A DNA stretch of 64,000 nucleotides from Haemaphysalis longicornis (lineage: Eukaryota; Arthropoda; Arachnida; Ixodida; Ixodidae). Position 1 is the first letter of the stretch. Every line of letters begins with the position of its first letter. The stretch lies in the NCBI GenBank assembly GCA_013339765.2, contig JABSTR010000954.1:310001-374000 (forward strand), written 5' to 3'. The position numbers and the translations under genes are program-made. Positions 32,995-45,245 of the stretch are shown here, one piece after another. The notes beneath the pieces were generated by a model. The model ran no database searches, was not told the origin of the DNA, and saw only the letters and a program-made list of their open reading frames with translations.

Positions 32995-34775
32995 TTTATT
33001 TTATTTATTTATTTACAGATACCTCAAAGACCCCAATGGGTGGGGTTTTACATGAGGGGTGTTGAAGCACAAAAATTACACAACAACCGAACAACAAACA
33101 GAAAACAATACAACCGAACAAGCGCATCACGAATAAAGAGGGTATCAAGCACGCTCTGTTGATAAAAAAGCATACAATGCCAACCAACGAAGTAGATAAC
33201 ACCACTAAAGGTAATCGCATACACTACACAAAAATAATCACTGCAAAGGTTTTTCTACGGCAGCTTTGAACTGAGTCGGGTTTGTTTGGGTGACGACACT
33301 TTCGGGAAGGCTGTTCCATTCGATGGCTGTCAGAACAGGAAATGAATTTAGATAGGCGGTCGTGGTCGTGTGTGAAGTGGGTATACTGCTTTGAGTGGTT
33401 GAGGCGATTCGATGGGTGGTGAGCAGTTTTTATACAGAGGCTTTCGCATGATAACGAGTTGTAGAATTTGTGGAAGAGGCAAAATCGCGCTACTGTACAG
33501 CCGGTAAAAGGCTTGTCTATAACACAGCTTTCCTACTCTCAGCCCTATCCTGCCCCGCCGGAGCAGGATTTGAATAAAACTACTGCGGAATTCCGAAGTC
33601 TTAGCCCTTAGCTTTTGCCTCCGACATGTTTGGAACGAGTATGTTTCCGCAGTTTTCGGATGTAGCTCGTTGAAGTCGAAATCGCTGTTATAGACAAGCG
33701 TTTTACCGACTGTACGTCGTGTTTTGAGACTTGGCAATTTAGCTTTACGTTAAGATGTGTTACGCTTGTGTGGTATGAATAATCTACGACTGTACGTCGT
33801 GTTTTGAGACTTGGCAATTTAGCTTTACGTTTAAGATGTGTTACGCTTGTGTGGTATGAATAATCGGAAAAGATGAATCTGGCCGCACGGTTCTGGACGG
33901 ATTCAAGGATGGTACATGAGTTAGCTTGCGGTAAGTCCCATACTGCACACGCGAATTCCAGCTTAGGGCGAACAAGCGTTTCGTAGGCCAATAATTTAAC
34001 TGTGGACGGAGCCAGGTTTATGTTACGTCGGAGGAAGCCCAGCGCGCGATTCGCGTCACTGGTAATGCGATTTATGTGGGATGTCCATGTAAGGTCATTA
34101 GAAATAAGAAGACCTAGATATTTAGTGGACGAGACAGGAGATATAGCGGAGCCACTTAAGAAATATTTGTACGTGGAATAGGAGTGACGCCTGTGGAATG
34201 AAATGACGGATGTTTTGTGAACGTTTAGAACCATGAGCCATTTGTTGCACCATTCATATATTTTCCTTAGGTCTTGCTGGAGTGCTACGTTATCAGTGGG
34301 ATCGATAATGGGGCGATAAATGACGCAGTCGTCCGCGAACAACCGAATGTTTGAAGAAATATTATCTGGTAGGTCGTTGATGTATATGAGAAAAAGTAAG
34401 GGCCCGAGGACCGTCCCTGAGGAACACCTGAGATGACAGGGGATAAGGAGGAAGAACTGTGTTAGCATTGACGAACTGCAGTCGGTTAGTTAAAAAGTTT
34501 GAAAGCCATACAAATACATGTTCATCAAGGTTTAAATGTGAAAGTTTAGATAACAAACGCTTGTGAGGAACTTTGTCGAAGGCCTTCTCGAAATCTATGA
34601 AAATAGCATCGACGGGGACGTTAATGTCTAACTTAGAATTTATGTCACTTAGGAAGAGTTGCCAATTGAGTGTCGCAGGAGAGACCTTTGGAAGCCATGT
34701 TGATTGGGATGAAAGAACTTCGCGGATTTAAGAAAGCTAGCTATGTGCGTGTAAATAATATGTTCCATTAGATAA
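32995..34775 (-). mobile_element. CR1/L2/Jockey-type LINE without RNase H, 5'-truncated
   Basis: On the minus strand: MEHIIYTHIASFL, HPNQHGF, AIFIDFEKAFDKVPHKRLLS (RT block A), then after a frameshift GTVLGPLLFLIYINDLPDNI, IRLFADDCVIY (catalytic DD), KYLGLLISNDLTW and the thumb region PKLEFACAVWDLP to the C-terminus. No RNase H follows, as in the CR1/L2/RTE-like clades. The 3' end reads GGGGTCTTTGAGGTATCTGT followed by (AAAT)n at about 32995-33016, a CR1/L2-type tail. Lesions: the frameshift near 34430 and an internal 80-bp tandem duplication. Confidence 0.85.
33707..33864. repeat. 80-bp tandem duplication inside the LINE
   Basis: The unit CGACTGTACGTCGTGTTTTG through GGTATGAATAAT occurs twice (33707-33783 and 33787-33864), differing by one T and the joining bases. 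In the LINE protein it repeats YSYHTSVTHL. It is a late change in a dead copy. Confidence 0.9.
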
Positions 34776-35332
34776 GCTAAGTTTGGCTCTTGGCTCTGCG
34801 TCGTCGGAACGGGGGCAACTCCCCTGCAACCCGCTCGCCTACCACGCTACAACGATGGGTCGGGTCGTAGTCGCACGCCCTCCCCCGTGTATCAAGGGGC
34901 AGCGTAGCGTACGAATACATTCGTCCACTACGCTGCTCCTCAAGCTGGCAATGTTAAATTACTTGACTCAATCCTGACGGTATGCTTCCTAGTAAATAAC
35001 TATGTATTCCTTTTATTATACGTACAAAACTCCAACACAAACACTTCAGCAAAAGCGGTTTTTAAGGCTATAGACACAGCATTCAGGGCCACACTTCGTC
35101 GGCTTCCACGCCACAAATGGTTTTTTCTCGACTTGCCCCATGCTGCCATGCGACTTGCGGCGCAAGTGATGGCGTCTGCAATGTTTTCGCCCCGAAATAT
35201 TTTCAGTAAACGGAAGATCAATGCAAAAACACATGTCGAAAATGCCGAACAGGAGATAACAATGAACCCATGGTCAGACTCGAATATGAGCTGACTGCAT
35301 GCAATGAATTACCGCGTCAGCGTAAACATTAT
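34776..35332. other. no gene recognised
   Basis: Short ORFs on both strands without domains; nothing supported. Confidence 0.4.
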
Positions 35333-35757
35333 CTGGTTGGTTCTCTGTCATAGGAATCGCTAAAAACGAAAGTGAAGTGTGCAAGTGAAGTCTGCCGCTG
35401 AGCATGATTTGCGGGTCGGCGGCTGTATTGCGGGTGTGCTTGGCGAGCGACGTCCTGCTGGCGGGTCGTTTCGGCAAAGGTGTACTGGCGTCCTTTCCGG
35501 GACGGATATGACCGTCAGTGAAATCTTGGTGTATCCCGGCATAAAACACTTCCTAGTTAAAATACAAAACCCGAAAACGAACCCGAAGTATAACGTACTC
35601 TTTAGTACTAAAGGTTGCTTCACCGCAAGAAGCCCTCTGTGCAGAGGTGCAGCCTTTACAGGCCGCTTGCTTCACTGTAGTGGCGTCACTTACGTGACGG
35701 ATATGACGTAAGCGAAATCTTAGTGAATCCCGGAATGAAACACTTACGTGTTAAAAT
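35333..35757. repeat. unclassified dispersed repeat R1, copy 2
   Basis: Same orientation and layout as 25249-25676, including both internal modules (GTACTGGCGTCCTTTCCGGG and GTAGTGGCGTCACTTACGTG). Shared landmark GTATAACGTACTCTTTAGTA. No coding capacity. Confidence 0.8.
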
Positions 35758-35945
35758 GATCACCTTTCATATTTTGAAAAATAATCAATTCCACATAATG
35801 TAGCAACGTAAAGATTAAAATACAAGTTTGACAATCAAACGTTAATACTACACCGTCTGCGCGTGACATTCACTGCGTGCTGCGCTTTCGGTAAAAAAAG
35901 GGACAAAAGTATATTTTTTATGAAACCTCAAGCTTGGTTCCTAGT

Positions 35946-36067
<122 letters not shown>

Positions 36068-36500
36068 TACTGTACTAGCTACTGTACGCCCGGCGCGAAA
36101 GGCAGCGCACTTTCAACTTCGAGCAGCCTCCATGCCGGCAACGCTCTGGGTTTGCACTGCCAACGCTATTGCGTCAAACCGAGAATAGACCGGACAACCC
36201 AGAGAGGTGACAGCATTGGCAGGCATAACCAGATAGACGCTAGCGTTACTCGTGGGCGTTGCTTCATGTGGTTGGTGATTTATTTTGGAAACGCGTCGTA
36301 ATAACGTTTACAAATATTCGCTAGAGAATCTGGATTCGACGTGCCCAAGAACGCAGTGTGCCAGTATATGCGTCAAAACGACGCTCAGAGAAAATGTAAT
36401 TGCGAGTACGCTAACTATTCCGGGTTGCTATTTTTATACCATGGGTGAGAAGCAGCGGAACATGGAAATTCAAAATACACAATACAATTTGAAGGTGTTG

Positions 36501-36668
36501 TACGCCGAAACCTGCGCAATGAGGCGCGCCGCGTAATTAGGGAAGCGCAAATCATCACTTCTGCGGGCTACCTCGGCACCCTTCTCGCGCGCAGAAACCT
36601 CGTACACACGGCCGTTTGAATTTTTCTCCCCTAATAACAAAATGGCAGCCGCTGTTGGAAACCGAATT
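36501..36668 (-). mobile_element. old, diverged Ruka-like SINE
   Basis: ACGCCGAAACCTGCGCAATG, GAGGCGCGCCGCGTAATT, CCTCGTACACACGGCCGTTT and GCAGCCGCTGTTGGAAACCG follow, in order, the body and B box of the SINEs at 20.6 and 62.5 kb, with many changes. No target-site duplication remains visible. Confidence 0.6.
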
Positions 36669-37484
36669 GTTCACTATATAAATCAAATCAGCTACTTCAA
36701 CCGCGCGATGTCGAGTACGGTTCTGGTGTGTGCACCTGACACGATGACCACGGCATCATACGTTTGTGGTTCAGTGCTTCCCTTGGAACTTGGAAATTCT
36801 GTTAAGTGTTCGGCGGGGATTTGTCCGCAGCACACACACACGCACACACCAGTCGGCCTGAAACGGCGCTGCCGCCGAATGTCAGTTTCCGTCGCGGTGT
36901 CCCTCGTAAAAAACCATTACGTGCACATCGGCTGTCAGGCTGACCTTGCGGGACTCTGTTAACACCATGGAGGAAAGTTCTTTCCTCCATGGTTAACACT
37001 AGCTCATCCAACAAAAATGTCCAAGCCGTCATAACCAACGATATCTTAAGACACGCCAAGGAAATCTACACCGCTATGGAATGCCAAAAGCGAAAGGCGA
37101 GCCTCGGTTGAGCATGAAAAATGACGACACTGACATCCCCCGGGCTGTTTTTACCTACCGCGCGTTCGCGCAAAGTGTTGTTTATGCACCGCTTTTGACT
37201 CTCTGCCCTGCCGTCGAGTGCGTGCCATCGCAAACCCAGGCTTAGGCTGAGACGTATACCTCCCCGCATGCGGCGCAAGCTCTGCCTCGCCACTACTTTT
37301 CCTTGCAATCTCCCAGCTTGCTGTTTTTATTCATGAATATACATCTAAGTAGGTTTTCGTTTTTTCCCGGCGAATATGTATTCAGGTTTTAGAGTTGATA
37401 TTAACAAAGAATGGAGTAAAATGGCAGGCATAAAAAAGGTACGTTTATTCATCTAACTGCAACAGGAAGGAAGGAACACAGACA
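36669..37484. other. no gene; 42-bp palindrome
   Basis: Near-perfect inverted repeat at 36958-36999 (GTTAACACCATGGAGGAAAG against CTTTCCTCCATGGTTAACAC). A (CA)n run lies at 36829-36847. ORFs here lack domains. Confidence 0.55.
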
Positions 37485-37556
37485 CACGCACACACACGCC
37501 TGCACGCGCAGCACGCACGCACGCACGCACGACCACAGTACGCACGCCCGGCCGCC
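37485..37556. repeat. (GCAC)n-type microsatellite
   Basis: CACGCACACA and GCACGCACGCACGCACGCAC units with interruptions. Confidence 0.85.
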
Positions 37557-39308
37557 CGCACGCAGGTGATGTGCTGAGCTAAGCCAGGCAGCAAGCGTAC
37601 TGCCAATCAAGGCACGGGTACTAAATCTGATTATAACATACGCATACGTGAGAGTAACTTAGTCATCATGGCCAAGTAGACTCTTATAAATCTCGGAATT
37701 CGCGTTTGCACGCAATGAGAGCCTTTTTTTCTTTGACCCATTGGGGTAATTGTCAGCAGCAAATAGATCACCGGATACAACAAAAATGAATCGTATTTGT
37801 CCTTTCCAACTAGAGAAAGCCTTGGTAGAAAGTGTTAAAATTAAGTACTTTTCCGGGCAGGGGCGTCGGAACAATTTTTCCCCTGTGGGAGCGGAAAATA
37901 TGTTACCATAAACATCGTCACTACCACCACCACCACATCATCATCAATGCCATTACTAATATTCTTATTTAAATATCATTGACATTTATTTTCTTTGAGT
38001 ACCTCTCCAGAAGCTGTACATTGGCGCTAGAATGACTAGTATATATAAATAAACAATAGGCCCAACAACATGAAACAAAATCAACCCAATCAAATATTTA
38101 CTCAGCACCACAGATGCTGGAGAGCCGCGACAGTAAAAATGTCGGCAGCTTGCACTAGTCGTGCAAGGCTGAAGAAGCAGCAGAGTTGGCGGGGGTCCCC
38201 TGTCCCGCCGTCGGAGACCCGGCTGCTGCACCTGACACGTATTTCCGAACTTGCCGCTGAAAGTTCTCCGTGACTGGCAGGCCCGGGTAGTTTTCAGTCC
38301 GCGTGCTTTCAGCTTTCTCCCAAAGTGGACCACGTTAGCACCCGCTGAAAACCAGCGGCAACCGGACTCGCGAACTCGACGCCTGCGCTCCCCACATCAG
38401 GCGCGAACGTATCTGAACTGGCGAGGAGGAACAGCGCGCGAGAGAATACGCCACGAACGCAATGGCATAAATCCGCTTTCATAACGCGAGGGACTCAGGT
38501 TGGATTACAGACCACTGGAAGCGTTTTCAAAGCAATGCTTTGCTACTTTCGTCCTAGCGGTTTCGCGGAGGATGCGCAAGTTAACCTTTTGGCCGGAGAG
38601 ACACCTCCGGAGACACACCCCTCGAAGCGCATCGCGTGATTCGCCGGGCCCGCTGTCGGCGCTGCGCACAAGGCCCCGTTTTCGGGTCGTTCTGCTCACG
38701 TAGCGGCGGCGGCCGCTGCCGGGCAGCGGCCGCTCAGCTGATCGGCAGCCGACCAAGCCCGCACCCTCCCACTGCATGTGCCGCTGGGTGGTCTCTCGGG
38801 CTATATGACCATCTTGCGCCGCGTTCGCCGTGAAAGAGGAACGCCGCGTTTCACCGAGAATGACAGCGAGGCCGGGCCTCCTTCTGTGAGCCTTGCACGG
38901 GAACGAACAGCTTTGAGCCGTGGTCGGCAATACAGCTACATCAAATGTCAACCAAGAAGATAAGCCAATTTTTTGATTTGTATATTCAAGGTTAGCTGAG
39001 CTAAGCCGCAACCATTTTTTTTTCCTGGTTCGTCTCTTTTTGTTTCATGCCGCGGCGTTCTTTTTATTGTTTTCTGTTGCTCCTAATTTGGGGAGATACG
39101 TTATCGCTTTTTATTGTTTTATTATTTATTTCCAACCTCCCAAACCCATGTGTGCATTAGCTTTCCCGTCTAGTAATGAAGCGGCCTGGGAAAGCGAGAT
39201 AATTGGTTTTTTGCACGCTATGGGCGCCTAAATTCGGTGCTATGCTTATTTATTTTTCCCGCTTCAAAATTAACCCATTTGGATCTAAGACTTATTAAAA
39301 TTCAGATC
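37557..39308. other. no gene; GC-rich block at 38510-38900
   Basis: Long open frames on both strands at 38505-39011 are explained by composition. A (CCA/CAT)n run lies at 37924-37950. A CpG-rich block with GGCGGCGGCCGCTGCCGGGC at 38703 could be a promoter, but no TATA, initiator or exon was found. Confidence 0.35.
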
Positions 39309-42170
39309 TGCGGAGCGCCGACAAGGCCACGGTACGGGGGGAGGTACCCCTCTGCACGGCACTGCCAGACCTGGAGCTGTTGCGGCTTCAGGCTCGCCGC
39401 AACCAGCTGCAGCACGGGCCATCAGGAGCAAGCGCCCAGTTGACTGGACGAAGCAGCGGCGGGAAAGCGCCCAGTGCAGACGGCGGGTCCGGCAGCGCCG
39501 CACGCAGGGCTGGGAGTCCGTGTGCTCTTCTATGGACTCCCGCAGAGACCCTGCAAAGGCCTGGCGGGTCTTCAAGGCCCTGCTGCGCCCTGCAAACCAG
39601 CAGCAAACCGCCATCTGCTGTTAGCCGCCATCACCATGAGCATCACAGAGGACGCCCTGGCAGAGCTCTTGGCGGACCAGTTTGCCCTGTCGGCCCAGGC
39701 CCCAGCGGCTCCAGTCCTGCGGAACCCAGCTCCAGCCGTCCCGCTGCTCGGCAGAGCTCACCCTGCGAGAGCTGCGGGATGTCCTGGGACGCTGCCCCAA
39801 GCGCAGGAGTGCTCCAGGAATCGACGGGGTGACCTACCAGATGCTCAGCAACCTGGACGTCACCCACCTGGGGCCCCTCCATGCTGCTCTTCAACCGGGT
39901 CTGGACGACGGGCGTCCTGCCGCCACCCTGGCTGGTGGGACTCATCTCGCCGATCCTGAAGGCTGGCAAGCCCCCCACGGAGCCTGGGTCCTACCGGCCG
40001 GTGTCCCTGACGTCTGCTGCAGGCAAGCACATGAAGAGCACAGTCCTGGCCCGCCTGTAGCGGATTGCCGACCAGCAAGGGGTGTTCCCAGAGCAGCAGA
40101 GTGGCTACAGGAGGTACCGCTGCACAGCCGACTCGCTGGGAGACGTCGTCTCCATGCCGAGCAGGCCCGCCACGCCAGGGAGGTGGCCTACCTGGTGCTG
40201 CTCGACATGAAGGCGGCCTTCGACAACCGTCCCGCACAGCGCCATCCTGGAGGCCCTAGACGGCATGGGCGTCGGGGGGCACCTCAGGAGCTAAGTGCAG
40301 GCGTTCCTGTCCGACCGAACCGTTTCGGGTGAAGGTCGGCCGGGCGATCAGCAGCCCACGGAACATCTGCTCTGGGGTGCCCGGGGGAGCGTGCTGAGCC
40401 CGTTCCTGTTCAACTTGGTGCTGCCTCCCCCCGGACTGCATCCCCGCTGGGCTCCGGTATCCAGTGGAGATAGCAGTCTACGCGGATAACGTCGCCATCT
40501 GGGACACAAGGGCCTACCAGATTGGGCAAGCACGTGAGGGCGTGCCTGCAGGAGGCGCTGGGAGCAGTGGCTGCCTTCCTGTCAAGCCGTGGCCTGCAGC
40601 TCCAGAGGCCAAGACGCAGGCCAAGATGCAGGCCATGATGGTGCACCCAGGAGGCGCTGAGGCCCGCAGGGCATCGCCACCTACCACCCTCAATGGCCAG
40701 CCCCTCCCCATAGTGGCGCCAGGTAAAATACCTGGGGCAGCTTCTTATCGACTCCCGGCTATCTTGGCTGCCAGCTGTGCGCAGGAACTGCGGCGGTGCA
40801 GCAGGGCGTGCGGAGACTGCTGGCGCAAGGCAACGGCTGCTACCACCAGGTTTGCACAGGGCGTCCTTCCCCAGCATGGCCTCCTCGGCTGTGCTGTACG
40901 TGCTGCCCCTCGTCCACCTGAAGCAACTGGGGTGGAAGGAGCTTGAGCTTGACCAACGCCGATCTCCTGTGGCGGCCACGTACACCGAGGCAGCCACCTG
41001 GCCAATCGAGCTGCGGGCCTATCAGGCGGGCCTGCGCCACATTGACCGCCTGCAGAAAAGCTCGGACGGTGTCGCCCTGCTGCAGCGGTTCCGTGGCGCC
41101 CAAACTCGCAGGCGGGCATGCTGCTGCACAATTACGAGGAGGACATCGTGGTGCCGCAGCGACCCCCTCTGGAGCCTCCACCGCCTGGCACGGGAGAGGC
41201 CCTGGGCATCACCACCACGCTGCCTCGAGTGCGCAGCAAGAGGAGCACTCCGCACCAGGCCATCTACCAGGAGGTGGCCGCCCTGCTGCAGGACAACGCC
41301 GGCCTTCAGGTGTTCATGGACGGGTCAGTGCTCCCCCGCATGGCCATCCCGGCAGCCGCCTACACTGCCCCGGCACTCGGCGCCAGTTGGGTGTGCCGCC
41401 TGCCCTTAAACGGCTTCGTCCACCACTGCGGAGTTGGCCGGCTTGCACCTGGCTGCGGACCTGCTGCTCGAGCGGGCAGGCCCAGACTGCAAGGCCCTCG
41501 TTCTCATGAACTCCCGGCCAGCCCTCCTGCGGCTGCAGGCGGCTGACCAACCAGCCAGCTCCAGTGGATACGTGGAGCGGTCGCTGGCGGTCAAGCTGCT
41601 CGCGGTGGCCTCTCGCGGCTGCACCATGCGGCTACACTGGCTGCCGGTCCAGATGGGAATCCCGGGCAATGAGGCGGGCCGACTCCCTGGCCAAGGGCGC
41701 CCACCAGCCAGGGACCCCCGCCTCCCAGGATGTGACGGTGTTCGATGCCCCATGCCAGATCCTGGCCCGAATAGCCCTGGCCATACACCCGGACCCCCTA
41801 GTAGTGAGTGGCCAGGCCCCGCTTGCTCTACCTGGGCGCCTCATCAGGGACGCCCGGAGCCTGCTGCTCCGGATGCGTCTGAAACTGATGGGAGGTGGCG
41901 CCCTGCCGCACCACCAAGGACGCCGCGCCTCCTCCACCTGTGCCCACTGCCCCGAACCCGAAACGCTGGAGCACCTGGTCCTGTCCTGCCCCCAGCATGC
42001 AGCACACAGAGCAGTGGTGCAGGGTGCACTCAAGCGTCTGGGACAGCCCATACAGAGCCTCAAGGACCTGCTGGCGGGACCCCCACGGGTCCCGCCAGCT
42101 CCCGCCGGGAAGTGTTCAACCACCTCCTGACCTACCTCGAGGCCACCGGACTCACCCAGCGCATGTAGCT
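39309..42170 (+). mobile_element. LINE family A2 (linker, RT, RNase H, finger), longest copy
   Basis: Plus strand, several frames: EN-RT linker (SVCSSMDSRRDPAKAWRVFK), RT with RSAPGIDGVTYQML, SYRPVSLTSAAGK, LLDMKAAFD (block A), VPGGSVLSPFLFNLVL and VYADNVAIW. The catalytic second D is N, so the RT is inactive even apart from frameshifts. The thumb is IDRLQKSSDGVALLQRF. RNase H follows with VFMDGSVLP, LMNSRPALL (D lost to N), and LHWLPVQMGIPGNEAADSLA across a frameshift. The C-terminal finger STCAHCPEPETLEHLVLSCP ends at EVFNHLLTYLEATGLTQRM. Related to, but distinct from, family A at 29 and 51 kb. 5' truncated at about 39309. Confidence 0.85.
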
Positions 42171-42530
42171 AAGGCTGCTGAAGAACGAACACTCGCGCGG
42201 CTGTCGTCGATGCAATTCCCCCCTTTTTTCCTCCTCTCTTTCTCTTTCTCTTTAACATCTTTTCTATTCCACCCCTCATCTCCTCCCTAGTCTTTTATCC
42301 CCTCTTGCCCCACACCGCACTGGGTTGTATGAAGGTGAGCTCCCTGCTGAGCTCAATAATATCCCCAGTGCATTTTCCTTTCCTCTCTTCCAACAAATCA
42401 CTTCTCTGTATCTTGTTTCCGTGTAGGTGTTGCGCATTGCGTGCGAACACAACCTTTATTTTTTTTTCCAATGTGCCTGCACATGTTATTGGTCCCCGCC
42501 ACTGCTAACCCCGTTCTACCCCTCGGGCCT
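42171..42530 (+). other. 3' UTR of LINE A2
   Basis: Pyrimidine-rich sequence (TTTCCTCCTC, TTTCTCTTTC) directly after the stop codon; no recognisable 3' tail, so the true end is uncertain. Confidence 0.45.
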
Positions 42531-42605
42531 TTGGGGTGGTCATGTGGTTAGGATGCCGGTTGCATGGTGTAAAGGTCCGGGTTCGATACCTGGGACTGCC
42601 CTAAT
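42531..42605 (+). mobile_element. tRNA-like SINE head
   Basis: GGTCATGTGGTTAGGATGCC resembles a Pol III A box and GGGTTCGATACCTGGG a B box. No plausible anticodon stem forms, so this is read as a SINE head rather than a tRNA gene. Confidence 0.4.
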
Positions 42606-43240
42606 CACATTATTTTTTTCTTGGGGCGCGCACTCGCGCGCTCGTGGGCTCCTTGCCTCCTCGCCACATACCCCTTACACTTCTTGGTCTGGCATTTTCA
42701 CCCTCTCCACTTCTTCGATGATGATAGTTTTCTGGTGTAACGCTCCACGGCGGCACTAAAAGATTACGCAGCTCCCCTGTTGAAAAGCCAGTTAGTGAGT
42801 TCACGGTGACTGCGCCCTCTCGAGGCAACGGTATCATGCACGATTTTATACAGTTTATTTATCTATGCAGTAAAGCATTTTACATATAAATAAATAGCAA
42901 AAATAAATTTGCAAAAGCAATAGACACTGCCAGTAGGTTTATATACAGGCCTCCTAACCACGAATGTACTACCAGGCATGGCCGTTCACAGGGCCGGCTT
43001 CACCTCATTCGCCGCCCTGTGCCAACTGCTGCCAGGCACCCCCGCCCGTCAAACTCATTTTTACAGCGAATCAGTCTTTCGCTAGGATCCCGCAGGACCA
43101 TCTCCGACTGCAGAGCAATGTAGACAAGAATACCACGCAAGCGTAGCGCCTTTTTGCGGCGCCCACTCAAATCCTTCGTATCGTAAAACTATGCGCCACA
43201 CCTTCAGCGTAAGGAAAAAAAATTATAATAAATAATCAAA
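42606..43240. other. no gene recognised
   Basis: No supported feature; ORFs are short and without domains. Confidence 0.4.
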
Positions 43241-43244
43241 ACGT

Positions 43245-43420
43245 CATAAGGCCTTCATATTTGATATAACACGGCTTATATTGGCCGGGAAAAAATGATA
43301 TTCCCAGCAATGAATTTGTGCTTAGAAGTGAAGACGACTTTAATTGGTCTTTAATTGTAGGATGGCTTTCCCACATTGTGGCGGCGCACTGAAGCATGTC
43401 CGGCTACGGAGGGAGTATGA
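43245..43420 (+). repeat. dispersed repeat R2, copy 1
   Basis: AGGCCTTCATATTTGATATA, then GGCTTATATTGGCCGGGAAA, ATGAATTTGTGCTTAGAAGTG and GAAGACGACTTTAA. The same order recurs at 43937-44130 (plus) and twice on the minus strand at 48.6-48.8 kb. No ORF. Confidence 0.7.
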
Positions 43421-43936
43421 TTGCAGAAAACGGCTACAACTCCTTTCTCATTGAAAATATCCAAAAATCAATTATGTATATGACAATTTGCCGCTAAGAC
43501 GGCTCTAGCATCACGCAAAATTTCATTTACGTTTCGCTATTACACACTTCACAGTGAAGTTGCAAATATTGGGGAATTCGCGTCTGCTGTCAATACATGG
43601 GTCTACTGGAGGAAAACGGACAGCCCCCCGTTTCTGCGCTGGAATAAAACTCTAGTCCGTCCAAGTTTAATTGAGGTAATTATTTAGAAAGTATGCTCAA
43701 TCACTATAACGAACAAACGTGTTTTGTTTTGTGCACCCCTTGGACATTGTCGCTCACGTTGAGGCTCGGCACCGCAGCATCGCTGTTCATCCTCCTTCAC
43801 AGAGCGGAAAGACACTGAATTTCTTTGAAAACGAAAACTTTCTTAGTTGGACCGATGGTGTCCTGTCAAAAAACTAATGCATTTCCCCATAGGCCGGTTG
43901 GCCGACCGAAAAGCTCTCATACAAAATAAAAAAAAA
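43421..43936. other. no gene recognised
   Basis: AT-rich spacer between the two direct copies of R2. CAGAAAACGGCT here also recurs at 44431, suggesting the R2 unit is longer than marked. Confidence 0.4.
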
Positions 43937-44130
43937 GGTCATAGGGCTTCATATTTTGTTATAAGGACGGATTAAAAACTGCTCCTTAATTAATGTCATC
44001 CAAGCAATGCATTTGTGTTTAGAGATGAAGCCGACTGCAAAGTATATGTGTAAGCTTGGTTTGTTGTAAGCTGGCTTCCCCACAGTGCCTGTTCTGCAGT
44101 GAAGCTGGCCATCTACGGAGGGAGCACAGG
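43937..44130 (+). repeat. dispersed repeat R2, copy 2
   Basis: GTCATAGGGCTTCATATTTT, GCAATGCATTTGTGTTTAGA, GATGAAGCCGACTGCAAAG, AGCTGGCTTCCCCACAGTG, TCTACGGAGGGAG: the same sequence of landmarks as copy 1. Confidence 0.7.
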
Positions 44131-44349
44131 GTAGCGCAGAGGAAGTTAACTTCAAGGCTGTCGAGGGGACGAAAAGAAGAGTAGAATGCTGGAGGACGAA
44201 AAGCAGAGAGGTGAATATTGCCTAGGACAGTTACCACCTGTAACAGGAAAAAAAAAGGTATTTTGTGCCTAATAAGCTTTTTGTGCCTGCCCTAAGCAGC
44301 GCTAGTATTATAAACCAAGAGTGCAAAACATGGGTTTTTTAGTCCTTTT

Positions 44350-44425
44350 TGGTAAGATGACATGTCATCGCCCCGCTACAAAGGGGAAACCAATAGCAAT
44401 CATGATCATCAGAAGCAGCAGCATG
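44350..44425 (-). repeat. inverted partner of the GGGCTT-CCCCTTTGTAACGGGG repeat
   Basis: GTCATCGCCCCGCTACAAAG GGG-AAACC followed by an ATCATG-rich stretch is the reverse complement of 45185-45245 (TGATGATG..., TTCCCCTTTGTAACGGGGCG). The (TGATGATG)n next to a fixed core looks like a SINE or LINE 3' tail. Confidence 0.5.
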
Positions 44426-45184
44426 ATTACAGAAAACGGCTCCTTTAGTATTATCAGAAGTGTCCCGAAACAAACTTCAGGACAATTACCCGCTGCGACC
44501 CCGCGACAAGCGTGAAACCGAGCTTTTATTGTGTTTAAAGGGTAAGTTGAAAATAACGAAAAAGGAATGGTTCTGGATAAGAGAATACATGCATCGATCA
44601 TGGAGAAGGAGTACACGATACGGTATACATTTAGGTCGTTCGTAGATGCGTTTACATAGTGTGCGAAAAATCGTCGCTTTCGCACTTCTCTCAACTTTTA
44701 TAAGGGAAGGATGGCAGATTTTTTTATTATTACCGTTTTGCGATTGATTCTTTTCGTTTTTTTAGGAAGATGTCTAATCGTGAAACAAAATTGTGTTTGA
44801 CAGTTCATTCCCGTGAGCTATGTATTTCAGTGGCTGAAGCCCGCTACATGGGCCGTGAATCAATGCCCCAGCCAGGATTACGTTCTCATGCATGACGCCC
44901 CACAAGGTCCAATCAGGTCACGGACCATGTACACTTCAAGCAGATAATGCTGCTTAAAATGCACAAGCGAAAAGAGGCTTTCCAGCACAAAAAAAGGCTA
45001 GTTGTAACCGAAACGCCAGACAACTGCAGTTACTCATCAAGAAGCTAGAGCGAAGTAGCAAAGCCCCAATACTGTCCGATTGATTGATTTTGTATGTCTG
45101 ATTTTAAACCTTGTGTTCACTGTCTGATTTTAAGCCTTTATAAGCAACAAACTAGTGTTAGTTTTAAGGTAACTAAGATCTCCG

Positions 45185-45245
45185 TACTGATGATGATGAT
45201 GCTGATGATGCTTATGGGCTTCCCCTTTGTAACGGGGCGGCGTTG
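45185..45245 (+). repeat. (TGATGA)n tail and CCCCTTTGTAACGGGG core
   Basis: TGATGATGATGATGCTGATG, then GGGCTTCCCCTTTGTAACGG. Partner of 44350-44425. Likely a retroposon 3' end. Confidence 0.5.

Noticed and set aside
38505..39011. 168-codon minus-strand ORF
   Set aside because: GC-rich region, no domain, no splice context, plus strand also open.
39682..40332. 216-codon ORF as a host gene
   Set aside because: It is a patchwork of in-frame and shifted pieces of the LINE A2 reverse transcriptase.
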